DNA of 64,000 nt from Panicum virgatum (lineage: Eukaryota > Streptophyta > Magnoliopsida > Poales > Poaceae), in assembly GCF_016808335.1 (NCBI RefSeq), contig NC_053142.1, forward strand, positions 1,067,541-1,131,540, read 5' to 3'. This document shows, piece by piece, positions 1 to 10,819 of this stretch. Positions within the stretch are counted from its first letter, which is position 1. The number at the start of each line of letters is the position of its first letter. Below the pieces are notes generated by a model, which was not told the DNA's origin, ran no database searches, and was given only the letters and a program-made list of their open reading frames with translations. Made by a program: the position numbers and the translations under genes.

Positions 1-1125
1 TTTTGCACTGCCAGAGCCCAAAAGGTCATCATTCGACTAAATAAACACAAAAAAGGGTCCGTGTTCACGAATTTACAAGTCTCGCCCACATCCTTCTAAG
101 ATTATGCAATAAACTAACCACAGAAGAAAAAGGAACTGCCAGTGTAGCTACAGAAATGGCCCTGTATTTTTCATTACTGAAATTATATGGTCAATCACCT
201 GGTCCACATCTCTATATGAACAGGACTGAAGTTCTGTATCTATAATCAGGAAGAGTCCTAAGCATAAGCATCATGTATAGAACAGCAAAGAATCACAAAT
301 GTACATACTACTTCTAAGGATCCAAAATGGTGAATACAACTGGTCCAAATGAGCCATATTACCAATGGCAGGCATTTTGTGAACATAATGTGACTGTAGT
401 GGGACAGAATAATACTTGCTAGAAAGCTTCATCAAATCAACCATTATTTGCAACAAGACTGTACGAAAGTTAACAAGATGTCTGACAAGGTGTCTCATTT
501 TCATCAGGTGCACCAGATTTGTCATGTGCCAGTTAGTTCAATTAACTGGTGGGACCTACTCACAATGGATCAAGTTCAGGAATCTAACTAGGCACACTCT
601 TCTATTTTTTAGAACTAAGGGTAAAATGTAAACAAAAGGCAATATGAGAAAAATATATATGTACCAACATCGCATAAATTTGTAAACAGAAAGAGATATG
701 ACAGGGAACATTATCAGGGTAAATCAGTTAAGAAGCCAGAGGTCTTGCTGAATGAAAACTGAAGAAGCTAGTGAGGTTGCTTACATTAAAATTTTAAAAT
801 ACAGATATCTTCTGAAACTAATTCTTTAAGATGCCACATATAATGGTAAATACATCATAAAGTTCCATATGATTAAACAAAATATCAGTATAGGCATGGT
901 ATAAGGAATTTCAACCCGCTACTCCATCCTAACCATGAATAGCAACAATATTACTGGAAAATCGTAAGGACTTACAATAGCTCTACTGGAATATTTATAC
1001 AGTAGGTAAAGTATAGTCAAACCATGTAGAAGTGTGTTGTATCAATTATCAAAACATTTAATTATTGCTCTCAAGAAAAACTGAGCACCTCATGATGCTA
1101 CCTTCTAAAGTTGTGACTGCTATGT
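1..1125. other. No recognisable gene
   Basis: AT-rich sequence without a convincing protein. The open frames here are short and have no recognisable motif. It could be the 3' flank of the minus-strand gene at 1874-2554, but no splice-consistent exon was found. Confidence 0.4.
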
Positions 1126-1475
1126 TTTCTCGAATACGCAGGAGAGCTGCGTATCTTTGTATTAATAGAGAGAATAAACCGGCCCCTTACAAACTAGCAC
1201 ACCTCACTCTGAGCCGAGCTGTGAGGGGCTGTGATACACTATGATGTTGTTGCCTAAGAAAAAAACAAAAGCTTGACCCGAGACCACTAACAAGGACTAG
1301 GAACTAGCCTAGTCCGAACACTTGACCAGCACTCAAGGAGCTGAGGCTTCGAGCCCCTGCCAGACACCACAAGTGGTGTTCATCCTTGAACGCCTGCAGT
1401 AACCTGTCCAAATTTGGGCGGTCTCCTTCAAACACACAAGCGTTTCGGTGTTTCCAAAGAAGCCAAGCACCCAAA
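1126..1475 (-). mobile_element. 5'-truncated L1-type LINE: ORF2 tail and 3' UTR
   Basis: Read on the minus strand, about 1475-1304 encodes the C-terminal tail of a plant L1 ORF2, with WKHRNACVFEG, a short spacer, then LWCLAGARSL, ending in TAG at 1304. This tail follows the reverse transcriptase and zf-RVT region in grass LINEs (family knowledge). The downstream 3' UTR ends with the usual AATACAAAGATACGCAGCTCTCCTG-like stretch near 1130-1165. Everything upstream of the tail is missing, as expected for incomplete target-primed reverse transcription. No target-site duplication was identified. Confidence 0.7.
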
Positions 1476-1873
1476 ATAAACCTGCTATGTTGATTAGCCC
1501 TCCTTCATCAATGCAATTGATGGGCCGGCTATCATCATAGCCAATTCCTTTAAGAAGTTGCTCCAATTCGTCCAATAAACCTGTTCAAGTAAACAGTTAA
1601 GAATGCACTGTTCAAAACTCCTAATAGTACACGAAACAGATACTAAAAGGTGAATGAGCTAAAAGGGAAATAAGAGCAGTAGTGAACAATGCATAAATTA
1701 CTAAAGCATGAAGGGTCATACTTTTGAGTAGTACGACTCAGGATCTAGTCTATGTCCATCTCACTTCTTTTTTTATGCCAAAAATAGAGCTTTTTAATTT
1801 GCCACCTAAGTAATATATATTTCTTTGTTGTGCTTAATTCAAGGTGCAACAAGGGGGAGAAAAGATACATACT
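1476..1873. other. Spacer between LINE tail and minus-strand gene
   Basis: No motif recognised. It probably contains the 3' UTR of the minus-strand gene that stops at 1874 (inference). Confidence 0.3.
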
Positions 1874-2554
1874 TTAGGCTGGCCAGATTTGGTTCAGACG
1901 TTCATAGAGACGAGATTCAGAGGGAGTAAGACGTCTTCTCTTCTTGTGCAGTTCTTTGCATTGTCTTTTTAAGGACTTCACTTTGTTTAAAACTCTCCCA
2001 TCTTCATAACATTTTTGATCTTGAAAAACAGCATGAGTAATGATCTTCCTTCTCTCGCTCGTGTTTGGCAGCCTACCTTTTCGATTCTTAAAAGAGGAAA
2101 AGAGGTCAATAAGTGCATCCCTGTCATGTGGAGACCAAATGAAATTTGTGCCGATGGAAGATGTTGTTAATGGCCTGTTGTCTTCCGACATTTGATAGTC
2201 CCGTTGACATGGCGACATTGTTGATGTCCCGGAGATTTGACCTGTTGACCGCCTTGTTGATGTCCGTGTTGATGGTCCGGCGCTTGATGATGATCGCGGC
2301 ATGCGGCCCAGACGATGCTCACATTCAGGACATCCATTTGCAGCCGCTTCCTGCGCGCGCCTGTTGAAGCAGTAGATAAAGGAATGGATTAGAGGAAACT
2401 ATTAGCGCTACGACACAACCAAAAAACCATAAAAAATATGACTATTGCGATTGCGATTAGTATATACCCGATTTTTTTTGTCGCGCAAATTAGCCTGAAA
2501 ATTTTGAACTAAGTCGGAGAAATTGCGCCCGCACAAATCACAGCGGACATCCAT
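1874..2554 (-). CDS. Chimeric small gene: N-terminus shared with the SUMO protease gene, basic helical C-terminus
   Basis: Exon 1 runs from the ATG at 2554 to about 2468 (MDVRCDLCGRNF...). Exon 2 runs from 2360 to the TAA at 1874 and is open from an internal ATG at 2302 (142 codons). The start of exon 2 (CPECEHRLGRM and a Ser/Thr-Arg repeat such as STRTSTRRSTG) matches exon 2 of the plus-strand gene at 37480. After YQMS the two diverge. The C-terminus here has W-S-x-H-D-R-D-A-L-I-D-L-F and a Lys/Arg-rich stretch, loosely like a SANT/trihelix DNA-binding fold; I cannot name the family. Exon 1 carries one extra A in its A-run relative to the plus-strand copy, which breaks the phase with exon 2. 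Either translation starts at 2302 or this copy is decaying. Confidence 0.45.
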
Positions 2555-2801
2555 CCTCGCGGCGGCGGCTCGCGCTGGGCTTGGGGAGGAGGATGCGCCG
2601 AGCGAGGGCGAGCGGAGGAGAGAGCGGCGGCGTCTCGCGCTGGGCTTGGGGAGGAGGATGCGCCGAGCGAGGGCGAGCGGAGGAGAGAGCGGCGGCGGCT
2701 CGCGCTGGGCTTGGGGAGGAGGATGCGCCGAGCGAGGGCGAGCGGAGGAGAGAGCAGCGGCGGATGGATGTGGACTGCCGAGAAGCCGGGGACGGATGAG
2801 C
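2187..2801 (-). repeat. Left arm of a ~620 bp inverted duplication (partner 37035-37656)
   Basis: The segment matches 37035-37656 in reverse complement: a GC-rich leader, three 65 bp units, exon 1, a short intron with the same donor and acceptor, and the first part of exon 2. Divergence is low by eye and includes a one-base length change in the exon 1 A-run. Similarity stops abruptly inside exon 2 (YQMS) and near the distal end of the leader. The arms are about 34 kb apart, so this is a duplicated promoter and 5' gene end, not a local hairpin. Confidence 0.85.
2571..2765 (-). repeat. 65 bp GC-rich tandem repeat, three copies
   Basis: Copies start at 2571, 2636 and 2701, exactly 65 bp apart and nearly identical. 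They lie just upstream of exon 1 of the minus-strand gene, in the position of a promoter or 5' UTR. The same triplet occurs at 37078-37272, so the array predates the inverted duplication or was homogenised after it. Long open frames on both strands here are composition artefacts. Confidence 0.9.
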
Positions 2802-2954
2802 AGCTGTACTGAATTATGATGCTATCTCTACTCGGATGGTGTATCCGTACCTCCGCTGCTTTGAATCCTCTCGGAGTCGGAGGCCGCCCAATGAATGGGA
2901 CCAACAACCACCGCGCCTGCCCACTGCCCAGCGAGGAGGCCACGTAGCAACCGA

Positions 2955-3031
2955 GGGCGCCGCTGCCATGCGCCCAGGCCCCAGCTCGACGCACGCAGGC
3001 GAGGACACGCGCCCGGCGCCATGAATCCAGG
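2955..3031 (+). repeat. 77 bp direct repeat, copy 1 (copy 2 at 4584-4660)
   Basis: Both copies run from GGGCRCCGCTGCCATG to ATGAATCCAG and differ at only a few bases. Copy 1 abuts the hAT-like element at 3041 and copy 2 abuts a Tourist-like MITE at 4676. This indicates a local duplication of unique DNA. Confidence 0.85.
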
Positions 3032-3040
3032 TCTCAGGAC

Positions 3041-3536
3041 ATGGTTCACCTTGTTACCGATAGATTTCCGATAATTCCGATATTTTTGTTTTACCGGTGA
3101 GCACCGATAGAATTAGTTTATCTTCTAAAAATATCATTGTTTTAAATTTAGCACTCCATTCGACTAACCCACAAGTTTGTGCACATACTTTTTACCCACT
3201 ATAACGAGTAAAAAGAGCATGTAACCATCTTTTAATCCTAACCCATTCATTTGCTTTTATTCCACCATTCAATTCTTCATATTCTAGTGGGAACCGACGT
3301 AGCAGACATGTTTCCCTACCGGCTATTTCCTTTCATTTTTCTACGTTATTATGTATAGTTTTTTAGGCTAGATGGTTTGAAAAAAAATCAAAGTTCATTT
3401 CTACACAAAATGAGAGTTTTTTCTCTAAATTTTGTCCGAAAAAATTTCTCTATCACCGATAGAATTCCGATATATCCGATATTCCCGTTTATCACCAACC
3501 TCCGATATTTTTAATTTATCGATAAGGTAAACCCTG
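3041..3536. mobile_element. hAT-like non-autonomous element
   Basis: The ends are imperfect inverted repeats (TGGTTCACCTT on the left; the right end reads AGGGTTTACCTT in reverse complement), each followed inward by CGATA-type motifs. The 8 bp flanks CTCAGGAC (3033-3040) and CTCAGTAC (3537-3544) differ at one position, matching the 8 bp hAT target duplication. Whether the outermost C belongs to the element is ambiguous by one base. There is no coding capacity. Confidence 0.6.
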
Positions 3537-4583
3537 CTCAGTACAGTAGCCGGGCCCTGTCCACGCGAATGCGGCGGCCAGCCTTTAACAATCAATCAAC
3601 TGCGGCTGGCGCTGGCCGCGGCGGCATCACAATTGAGGCCTCGGTGCGTGCCTGCTCGGCTGTACGGCGGCGCTGCGGCTTGCGCGTGTACCCGCTCCCT
3701 GGGGTGTCCGGCCCGCTTGGGCCTGGCTAGGGTCATTATTTCTTGGGATGGTTGTGGTTGTAATGGAATTGTTTGTATGTGAAGGGATCACTGATGGGTC
3801 ATGTTGTATGAGTCTATTTGAATCTGAAATAGAATTCTAGTTGGTGCCATTTATTGAATTGTATTGGCTGTAGTTGGCGCCAGTTTTTTGAATTGAATTA
3901 ACTATTGTTGGCTGAAGCTGCTGGATGGCTTTTAGCTGTGCACTGTACTTGTACAGCTACTTCAGCCAAAATCAGCCCAGAAGTTCAGCCGAACAGCCCC
4001 TTACAGGCTCTGGCACTCCGGCTCTAGCGGCTGCAACTGCTGAATATGACTCCAGGTCTCCAGCTATCTACCACTAGGCGGCATTTGACCGTGTGCCCTG
4101 TGCGCTGTGGCACCAGCTTCTGCTTCCTGCGCGCGGGCGGCTACAGTATCGCTGGTACCTTATTTCACGGCTGCAGTGAGTCCTGTGCGCGACGGGGGAG
4201 ACCCTTTCTCCACGATGCTCGAGTCAAACTTTCCACCCAGTCAGTACTACAGTGCAGGACGTGTCAGGCTTGGAGTGACGGGGAGCTGTGGAGCACCGAG
4301 CACGAAAGCTATCTTATGTCTGGTGATGGAACAATTCAGCTCAGATGGAATTCCGACCTGGTAATGTGATGTGATGTGCCGACTCGACGGCACAAGCAAG
4401 GGTTCGCAGGCAGCCGGCCGGGACGGACGCCATCATTGTGGTGGACCCTACAAATGCCAAGAAGATCAAAGACTCAAAGCAGTAACTCTTGTATTATTGC
4501 TAATATAGAAGTCAACTTCTTTTCTTCCAACGCTTCTATTCTTTGTCACTCCCCACATCGAATTGCTAGAAATAGGCTTTCTC
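3537..4583. other. Spacer with a short fold-back segment
   Basis: No gene recognised. About 3905-4000 can fold back (GGCTGAAGCTGCTGG against CAGCCCAGAAGTTCAGCC-type segments, ending GCCGAACAGCCCC), as in grass MITEs with GGGGCTGTTCGGC termini. Open frames around 4046-4370 overlap in several frames without recognisable domains. Confidence 0.3.
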
Positions 4584-4660
4584 GGGCACCGCTGCCATGC
4601 ACCCAGGCCCCAGCTCGACGCACGCAGGCGAGGACACGCGCCCGGCGCCATGAATCCAGG
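4584..4660 (+). repeat. 77 bp direct repeat, copy 2
   Basis: Partner of 2955-3031, in the same orientation and 1.6 kb away. Confidence 0.85.
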
Positions 4661-4675
4661 GCCCCGTTTGGTTTA

Positions 4676-5005
4676 GAGCCCGTTTAGTTCCAAACGTGAA
4701 AATTTTTGGATGTCACGTTAATAGTTTGACCAGATATCGGAAGGGCTTTTCGGATACTAATTAAAAAACTAATTTCAGAACTCACTTGGAAACCACGAGA
4801 CGAATCTTTTGAGGCCTTTGACCTCATCATTAGCACATGTGGGTTACTGTAGCACTTATGGCTAATCATGCACTAATTAGGCTTAAAAGATTCGTCTCGT
4901 CGTGTACATCCAAACTGTGTAATTAGTTTTGTTATTTAATTACATTTAATGCTTTATATATGTATTTAAAGGGGAGGTGAAAATTTTTGGTAACTAAACG
5001 GGCCC
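4676..5005. mobile_element. Tourist-like (PIF/Harbinger) MITE with TTA target duplication
   Basis: Terminal inverted repeats GAGCCCGTTTAGTT and AACTAAACGGGCCC are flanked by TTA at 4673-4675 and 5006-5008, the 3 bp duplication typical of PIF/Harbinger elements. The 330 bp interior is AT-rich with subterminal AGACGAATCTTTT motifs in inverted orientation. It is noncoding. A relative lies in opposite orientation at 6275-6616. Confidence 0.75.
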
Positions 5006-5008
5006 TTA

Positions 5009-6274
5009 GATGGTGATCCACGTTTCCTTTTCTCCAGATTAGTTTCTTTTCAATCATTTTTATTTTATTTTTCTTATTTTCGATATGTTACATATGATGA
5101 GTACCTATTATAGGTAGTATACGCTATAATAGTTTTGTCCACTATCAATATAAGTTTGTCTCATAAATGCTATACACAAAGTTATGTGCATAATTTTTTT
5201 TTCTAAGTTTGCAACGACAATTTTATCCATAAATAATTATGTCTAATGTTATACCAAAAAATTATGATAGTAAGTTTTGTTTCTCTTGATGAAACATATA
5301 CATAATTTATCATGATATATAAAAATATAGTTTTAGCATCTTGACTAATATTATATATATAACTTATGACACTGATTAATATATTCTGTTGATGACACCT
5401 TACGCACATAACCTATAATAACATTTTGTACGCTAAACTTATATTTTTATAACTTAATACGTATAACTTATATTTCGTGAGCATAATTTTTGACAGACAA
5501 GCTTATAACGATAACTTATCAAACCATAACTTCTAGGCTTAGATACATAATATATTTATAATATACATAATCTATACTTCTAACACAAATACCCCGTGAA
5601 AACATAACTATTGCAAAAGGTTGCCCCACCCACACATGCAAAAAAAAATACCCATGCATATGGTCGTTGATTTGCTGCTTGACCAGTAGATCATTATGAA
5701 CAATGCAGTTGATGACTTAAGCACCGTACCATAACCCATACAGACATACGTGTCACAATAATTTTAATTTACACGAGACACTCAAAGATCCGGACGGTGG
5801 ATGAAGGGGGCGGCACAAATCACCACTACACTACTGCAGCTCGTAGGGGCCTCCCTGTGGCCGCCCTTCGCCACCTCTACAATCATAGCCGATCCTGCTC
5901 TCCGGATCCTCGTACAGTAGAACCAGATCTCTCGGCACATCGCTGCAAGAACTGTTCTGCTGCCGCCGACTGCGACCAGCCCTTGGCACTCACACCTCCT
6001 TGCTCTGCGCGAGCTCATTGAATTTCTTGCACCTGTACCACAAATCGAATTAACCAACGTACACAAAGGTCCACCATGGCTACGAGGGAGCTAGCTAGGA
6101 TACACGCGCCGGCAAGGTCGGCCGGCGACCCAGCAGATGCCGCCACGATGCCCATCGCTCAGTGGCAGGGAAGGGAACTACTGAAAAAAGGAGGGAAAAC
6201 ATGTACAAGTATCAGCGACAAGCTAGCGTGGCCGTAGACCTAGCGTGGCCATCGACAAGCAGATAGATTTGCAA
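5009..6274. other. AT-rich spacer
   Basis: No gene recognised. The first part is simple AT-rich sequence. About 5780-6070 is GC-richer with overlapping open frames on both strands but no domain signature. Confidence 0.35.
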
Positions 6275-6616
6275 GGGCCGTTTAGTTACCAAAACTTTTC
6301 ACCCAAAAATTTTCACCTCCCCTTTAAACATATATATGAAGCACTAAATGTAATTAAATAACAAAACTAATTACACAGTTTAGATGTACACGACGAGACG
6401 AATCTTTTAAGCCTAATTATTGCATGATTAGCCATAAGTGCTACAGTAACCCACATATGCTAATGATGCGGTCAAAGGCCTCAAAAGATTCGTCTCGTGG
6501 TTTCCAAGTGAGTTCTGAAATTAATTTTTTAATTAGTGTCCGAAAAACCCTCCCGACATCTGATCAAACTATTGACGTGACATCCAAATTTTTTTTTGTT
6601 TGGAACTAAACGGCCC
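6275..6616. mobile_element. Tourist-like MITE, second copy in opposite orientation
   Basis: Termini GGGCCGTTTAGTT and AACTAAACGGCCC enclose an interior clearly related to 4676-5005 in reverse complement, including the AGACGAATCTTTT and TGGTTTCCAAGTGAGTT blocks. No TWA target duplication is visible (flanks GCAA and CTCA), so an end may have been altered after insertion. Confidence 0.7.
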
Positions 6617-6807
6617 CTCACCGGCTGTCGCTGGCTGCTCCACGTGGTGGTAACAGACCTAGTGTGGATGAGGGGCCTTTGTAAGCAACTGCAAGCTTCT
6701 AAAACAAGCCTCTGCACATGAACCCATCGTTCACATAAGTAATGATGGCTTTCCAGTCTGCTGACCGACCCCCAACCCGACCCCAAAAGTCCAAATAGCC
6801 CGTCGCT

Positions 6808-6880
6808 TCCATCTGCATTACCAGTTCAGCAGTTCCCCATGTCGCCGCCTCTAGCCTGTACTTCTAGAGTAGTGGTCTAG
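6808..6880 (+). repeat. ~73 bp direct repeat flanking a MITE, copy 1
   Basis: Runs from TCCATCTGCAT through CCCCATGTCGCC to TAGTGG and matches 7242-7314. The two copies bracket the MITE at 6909-7235. Confidence 0.75.
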
Positions 6881-6908
6881 TGGGAAGTCCAAATGGCCCG
6901 TCGCTTTC

Positions 6909-7235
6909 GGCCCTGTTTGGTTTGAAGTAGCAAAAAAAATTTGACCAATAATTAGAGGTACTAAATAAAGGTAATTTACAAAACTAACTTCACAATGCTG
7001 CACTATTTCGTGAGACGAACCTAATGAGGCCTTTGACCGCGCGATTGGAGGATGGTTACTATATCATCACTGTAGCCAATCATCAATTAATTACTGTCAT
7101 TAGATTCGTCGTGAAAAGTTACACACATCCGTGAAAAGGTTTTGCAAATAAACTTTGTTTAGTACTCCATGTAAGTGAGATTCTTTTTTCGAGAATTATG
7201 TGTGATAGTTGTGATAGAATAACCAAACAGAGCCT
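6909..7235. mobile_element. MITE with GGCYCTGTTTGGTT ends
   Basis: The left end GGCCCTGTTTGGTT and the right end (GGCTCTGTTTGGTT in reverse complement) are inverted repeats. The AT-rich interior contains the grass-MITE blocks GAGACGAACCTAATGAGGCC and AGATTCGTCGTGAAAAGTTAC. No target duplication is obvious. Superfamily (hAT or PIF) not settled. Confidence 0.6.
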
Positions 7236-7241
7236 CCATCC

Positions 7242-7314
7242 TCCATCTGCATCGCCACTTCAGCCGTTCCCCATGTCGCCACCTCTAGCCTGTACTTCTA
7301 GGGTAATGGCCTAG
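7242..7314 (+). repeat. ~73 bp direct repeat flanking a MITE, copy 2
   Basis: Partner of 6808-6880. Immediately followed by a second MITE-derived segment. Confidence 0.75.
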
Positions 7315-7315
7315 G

Positions 7316-7480
7316 CGGTGTTTGGTTTCTACAGTGAAATTTTCGCGCACGTTTTTCGAAAAGAGAATCTCGTATGCATGGAGTACTAAACAAAATCTAT
7401 TTGCAAAACTTGTTCAGGGATGGGTGTAACTTTTCGAGACGAATCTAATTACAGTAATTAATTAATTATTTGCTACAGTG
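7316..7480. mobile_element. Partial MITE related to 6909-7235
   Basis: Starts GGTGTTTGGTTTCTACAG and contains TACTAAACAAAATCTATTTGCAAAAC and TTTTCGAGACGAATCTAATTACAG blocks found inverted in the neighbouring MITE. Only one end is recognisable. Confidence 0.5.
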
Positions 7481-7560
7481 ATGCCCTAGTGGGAGACGGC
7501 TAGAAACTGGCAACACCGCAAGTCTTCGGCCTTTCAAATCAGCTTGGTTTGACTCGCATT

Positions 7561-10500
7561 TGTAACACCCTAATTTAAATTTCAGCAATTTATAATAAAT
7601 TTAATTGGCTTTATTTAATTTTCTAAGGTTTATTGTGTTAGACTTGCATTTAATCAAAATTTTGTTCCTTAAGTAATTAAAATTCTATCATAGGTTTAAA
7701 TTTTGGTGTTGCATTCATGCTGATGCATAGTTTTAAATATTTGAGTGTGGTTTGAATTCAAATCTGTATTTGAATTCAAACTTTGTTTGATTTAGGAATA
7801 GAAAAGGAAGAGGAAATAGAATAGAAAAGAGAAAAACCCAGATAAATAGAAAACCAACCCGGCCCAAGCTTCCAAACCCCAGCCCAACCCGCTTCCTTCT
7901 TGGCCCAACCCATTCTCTTCCCGCGCCAAGCCCAGCAGGCCGACTCCCACACAACCGGCCCAACCGGCTCTCTCCCGCCGGGCCCGCGCGTTAGCGCCCT
8001 CCTCTCCCCTTCCTTCCCGGCTCCGCGCAACGACCGCCCGAGATCACCGGCGAGGTCGCCGGGATCCTTATCCCGCTGCGCCCCGCCGCAATCCCCGCCC
8101 AGCCCCTTTAAACTCACCCGGCGGACCCCCCCTGCACCCTATCCACCCCACGCGCCGCCCAAACCCTAGCGCATCACCCTCGCCTCGCTCCGCCGCGCCG
8201 CTCCTCTGCGCCGCCGTGGTTCCGTCGCTCCGCCGTACCGGAGCCCGGCCAAGCTGCGCATCGGCTCCGCCTCGACGCCTGGAACTCCCCCAAGCCCGCT
8301 GCCCTCTGCTACAACCTCTGCAGCGACCTTCTCCGCGAGTGCCGCCCGCGACCACCGCACGGACTTCGCCGACGACTACCCTGCGCCGCAACTCCGTCCA
8401 CCGCAACCCCTCGGTGAGCAACCTGGAGCCCCGTGCCTCCTTTTGCGCTAAGACAATTAGGCCGTAGGCCACTCTGTTGGCAGAGCACCGCCGCCGCTCC
8501 GCCATGGCCACGCCTCTGCAGCACCACAAAGCCCCGCGTTGTCTTGCGTTTGCTGCATAGAGCCTCCCTGACCTCTTTGCGCCCACAACCTAGCACAGGC
8601 ACAGCCCGAACGCTCCGCGCCGGCGAGCTCCGCCGTGCAGAACCACCGCCGCAGTCGCGCCCGACGCTCAGAGCCCCACCGTGCCCGGCTTAGTGCCTAG
8701 GTGAGTTAAACGTGACGCGTAGAGCCTCCCTGACTCAAACTCTGGTTGTTTTGACCACGAGAACGCCGGAATTGGTGAACTCCGGCGAGCCCGTGCCGCG
8801 CCGCCGTGGGAATAGGTCGCCGGCGTCGAGCGCCGCCGCCCCCGCGCGCGAGATCTGATCTGGACCGCCCGATCTCGAACGAACGCACCCGATTAGAATC
8901 TGCGTAACGGTTCGCAGGTCATTTTGATAAAGAGGCCCTGGGTTTCTTTTAAATAAACCCGCAGTCCCTGCGCGTTCAAAATTAATTCCAGTTAGGTCCT
9001 GGTTTTAACACTTTAGTCCCTGAGCTTTCCCAAATTAGCACCCGCAGTCCAGGCCTTGTGTTTTTGCACGTTAGCCCTTAGATTTAATTGTTAATTACGT
9101 TTTAGTCCTCGGTTTTTGCAGAAAACCCCCTGGAACCTTACGTTTTCTCGCAAATAGGTCCCTGGAACTTGTTTTTAGTCTAAATTATGCGTTTTAGCTC
9201 CATTTTAGGCGTTCTTTATATCCACGCGATCGTTGTGACGCGTAGAATAGTTTTAGACCAGTTTAGTGTGCTGTTTTTATGTATTGATATACTGTTTATT
9301 AGTTTTTGTTAGTGTTTGCTTGTATGCTTATTGTTGTGCATTGTTTTGGCCATGTGTTTGTGAGTAGACGTTGAGCTACCGGAGGAGCCCCAGTACCAGT
9401 ACTAGGAGCAGCCGTCTTCCGAGCACTTTGAGCAGCAGCAGGAACAGTACGAGGAAGGCAAGTATAACATGAACAACCTATCACTTTTAAATACAATTTC
9501 ATACTGCATTTTAATACTGTATGCCTATAAGGATTTCCTAGCCACTTTATATCCTTTATATATATCGTTTGGGTTGCATTTTGGTTAGTTGTGCTAGGTG
9601 CCGCGCTATAACACATAATGGTCCTTTTTAATTAATTTAATTAATGGTATATGCAACTTAATTCTGAGAGTGGCCCTCTGTGTGGCTTGAGTGGCTCACG
9701 TCTCGTTAAAATTTGTTTTTGTTAGAAACATGGTTTAGGGGGCCAACACGGTGCTTACTGCTGGGTTGGCCACTCTCCATAAGGACCGGTTCATAGAGCG
9801 ACAACCTGGGACAACAGCGCTACCACAAGACTGGAATGGGACGGTCCTGGCTTACTAATTAGGCCATTTTGGTTCGGGAGTAACTTACCGACGGGGCAAG
9901 AGGGGAGTCGAGCTTCAATGGTGGTCAGGCTACGAGGCTGGTCTGTGTGTCTTGTACCCCCTCGAGGTGGGCACCATCGTTGCATTGACTGAATCCTTAG
10001 CGGTTACACCTTACCAACGTGTCCTTTGTAACGGCCTCGTAGTGAGTTTGCTAGTCATCTCACCTAAGGAAGTGTGATGAACAACTGGCGTAGCTCACGA
10101 CTTGTGGGTAAAGATGTGCAACCTCTGCAGAGTGTAAAACTGGTATACTAGCCGTGCTCACGGTTATGAGCGGCCCAGATCCTCCTTTTGATTAGTGGGG
10201 TTATCTCCTTCCGACGAGGGAGGTGCCTCTCGGGGTTACCTTGGTGGTTTCGGTTTGGTTCTCTGTAGTAACATGATTAATTTTGATTAATGACTATATA
10301 ACTGGGTTAATGGTAATTCATCAACTCGTAGTAAATAGCTTTAATAAAATTTTGCCAACACTTAAAAGCTAATGCAGTTGAGTCAGCCAACCTTAGAGCC
10401 TCATAGTTTGTGTTATACTTGTTGAGTACAAGTTGTGTACTCACTCTTGCCTCTTCTCTACTTTTTCCTCTTGGATACGCTACTGCTGCTCAGTTCCTGA

Positions 10501-10803
10501 CAACGTGAGGGAGTTCGCTCAGCGCCTCCAGGACTACGAGGACTTCTAGGCATTCGTCTCCCAGTCGACGTCCCTGTGGCACCCTGCTCAGCTTCGGAGA
10601 GCTTTTATCGTATTTGTACTTTGCTTCCGCTGTATCAGACATTTTGTCATTAATGTAATAAATAACATTCGTATTCACTTTATTATGTCTTATTCGTGAT
10701 ATGTGCTGTGATATACTGTTCATTCTATTGTATATACGTGTGACTTGATCCTGGCACGTATATGATTGCTCGGTTTATGTCCTTTTATAAACCGGGTGTT
10801 ACA
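7561..10803 (+). repeat. 5' LTR of the chromovirus
   Basis: 3243 bp, TGTAACACC to GGTGTTACA. The U3 region starts AT-rich and turns strongly GC-rich near 7900-8900. A small potentially coding block lies at 9367-9462 (see findings). Open frames in the GC-rich part occur on both strands and are not considered genes. Confidence 0.95.
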
Positions 10804-10806
10804 GAG

Positions 10807-10819
10807 TGGTATCAGAGCC
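10807..10819 (+). promoter_or_regulatory. Primer binding site (initiator tRNA-Met)
   Basis: TGGTATCAGAGCC lies three bases after the 5' LTR and matches the complement of the 3' end of plant initiator tRNA-Met, the usual minus-strand primer of chromoviruses. Confidence 0.9.

Noticed and set aside
2509..3049. Overlapping open frames on both strands (up to 161 codons)
   Set aside because: They arise from the 65 bp GC-rich tandem repeat, which lacks stops in several frames. No domain, and the region is promoter or 5' UTR of the neighbouring gene.
7900..8693. Arg/Pro/Ala-rich open frames in the 5' LTR, and equivalents at 16157-17131 and 30427-31730
   Set aside because: They lie in GC-rich LTR sequence, occur in several frames at once, and change frame between LTR copies.
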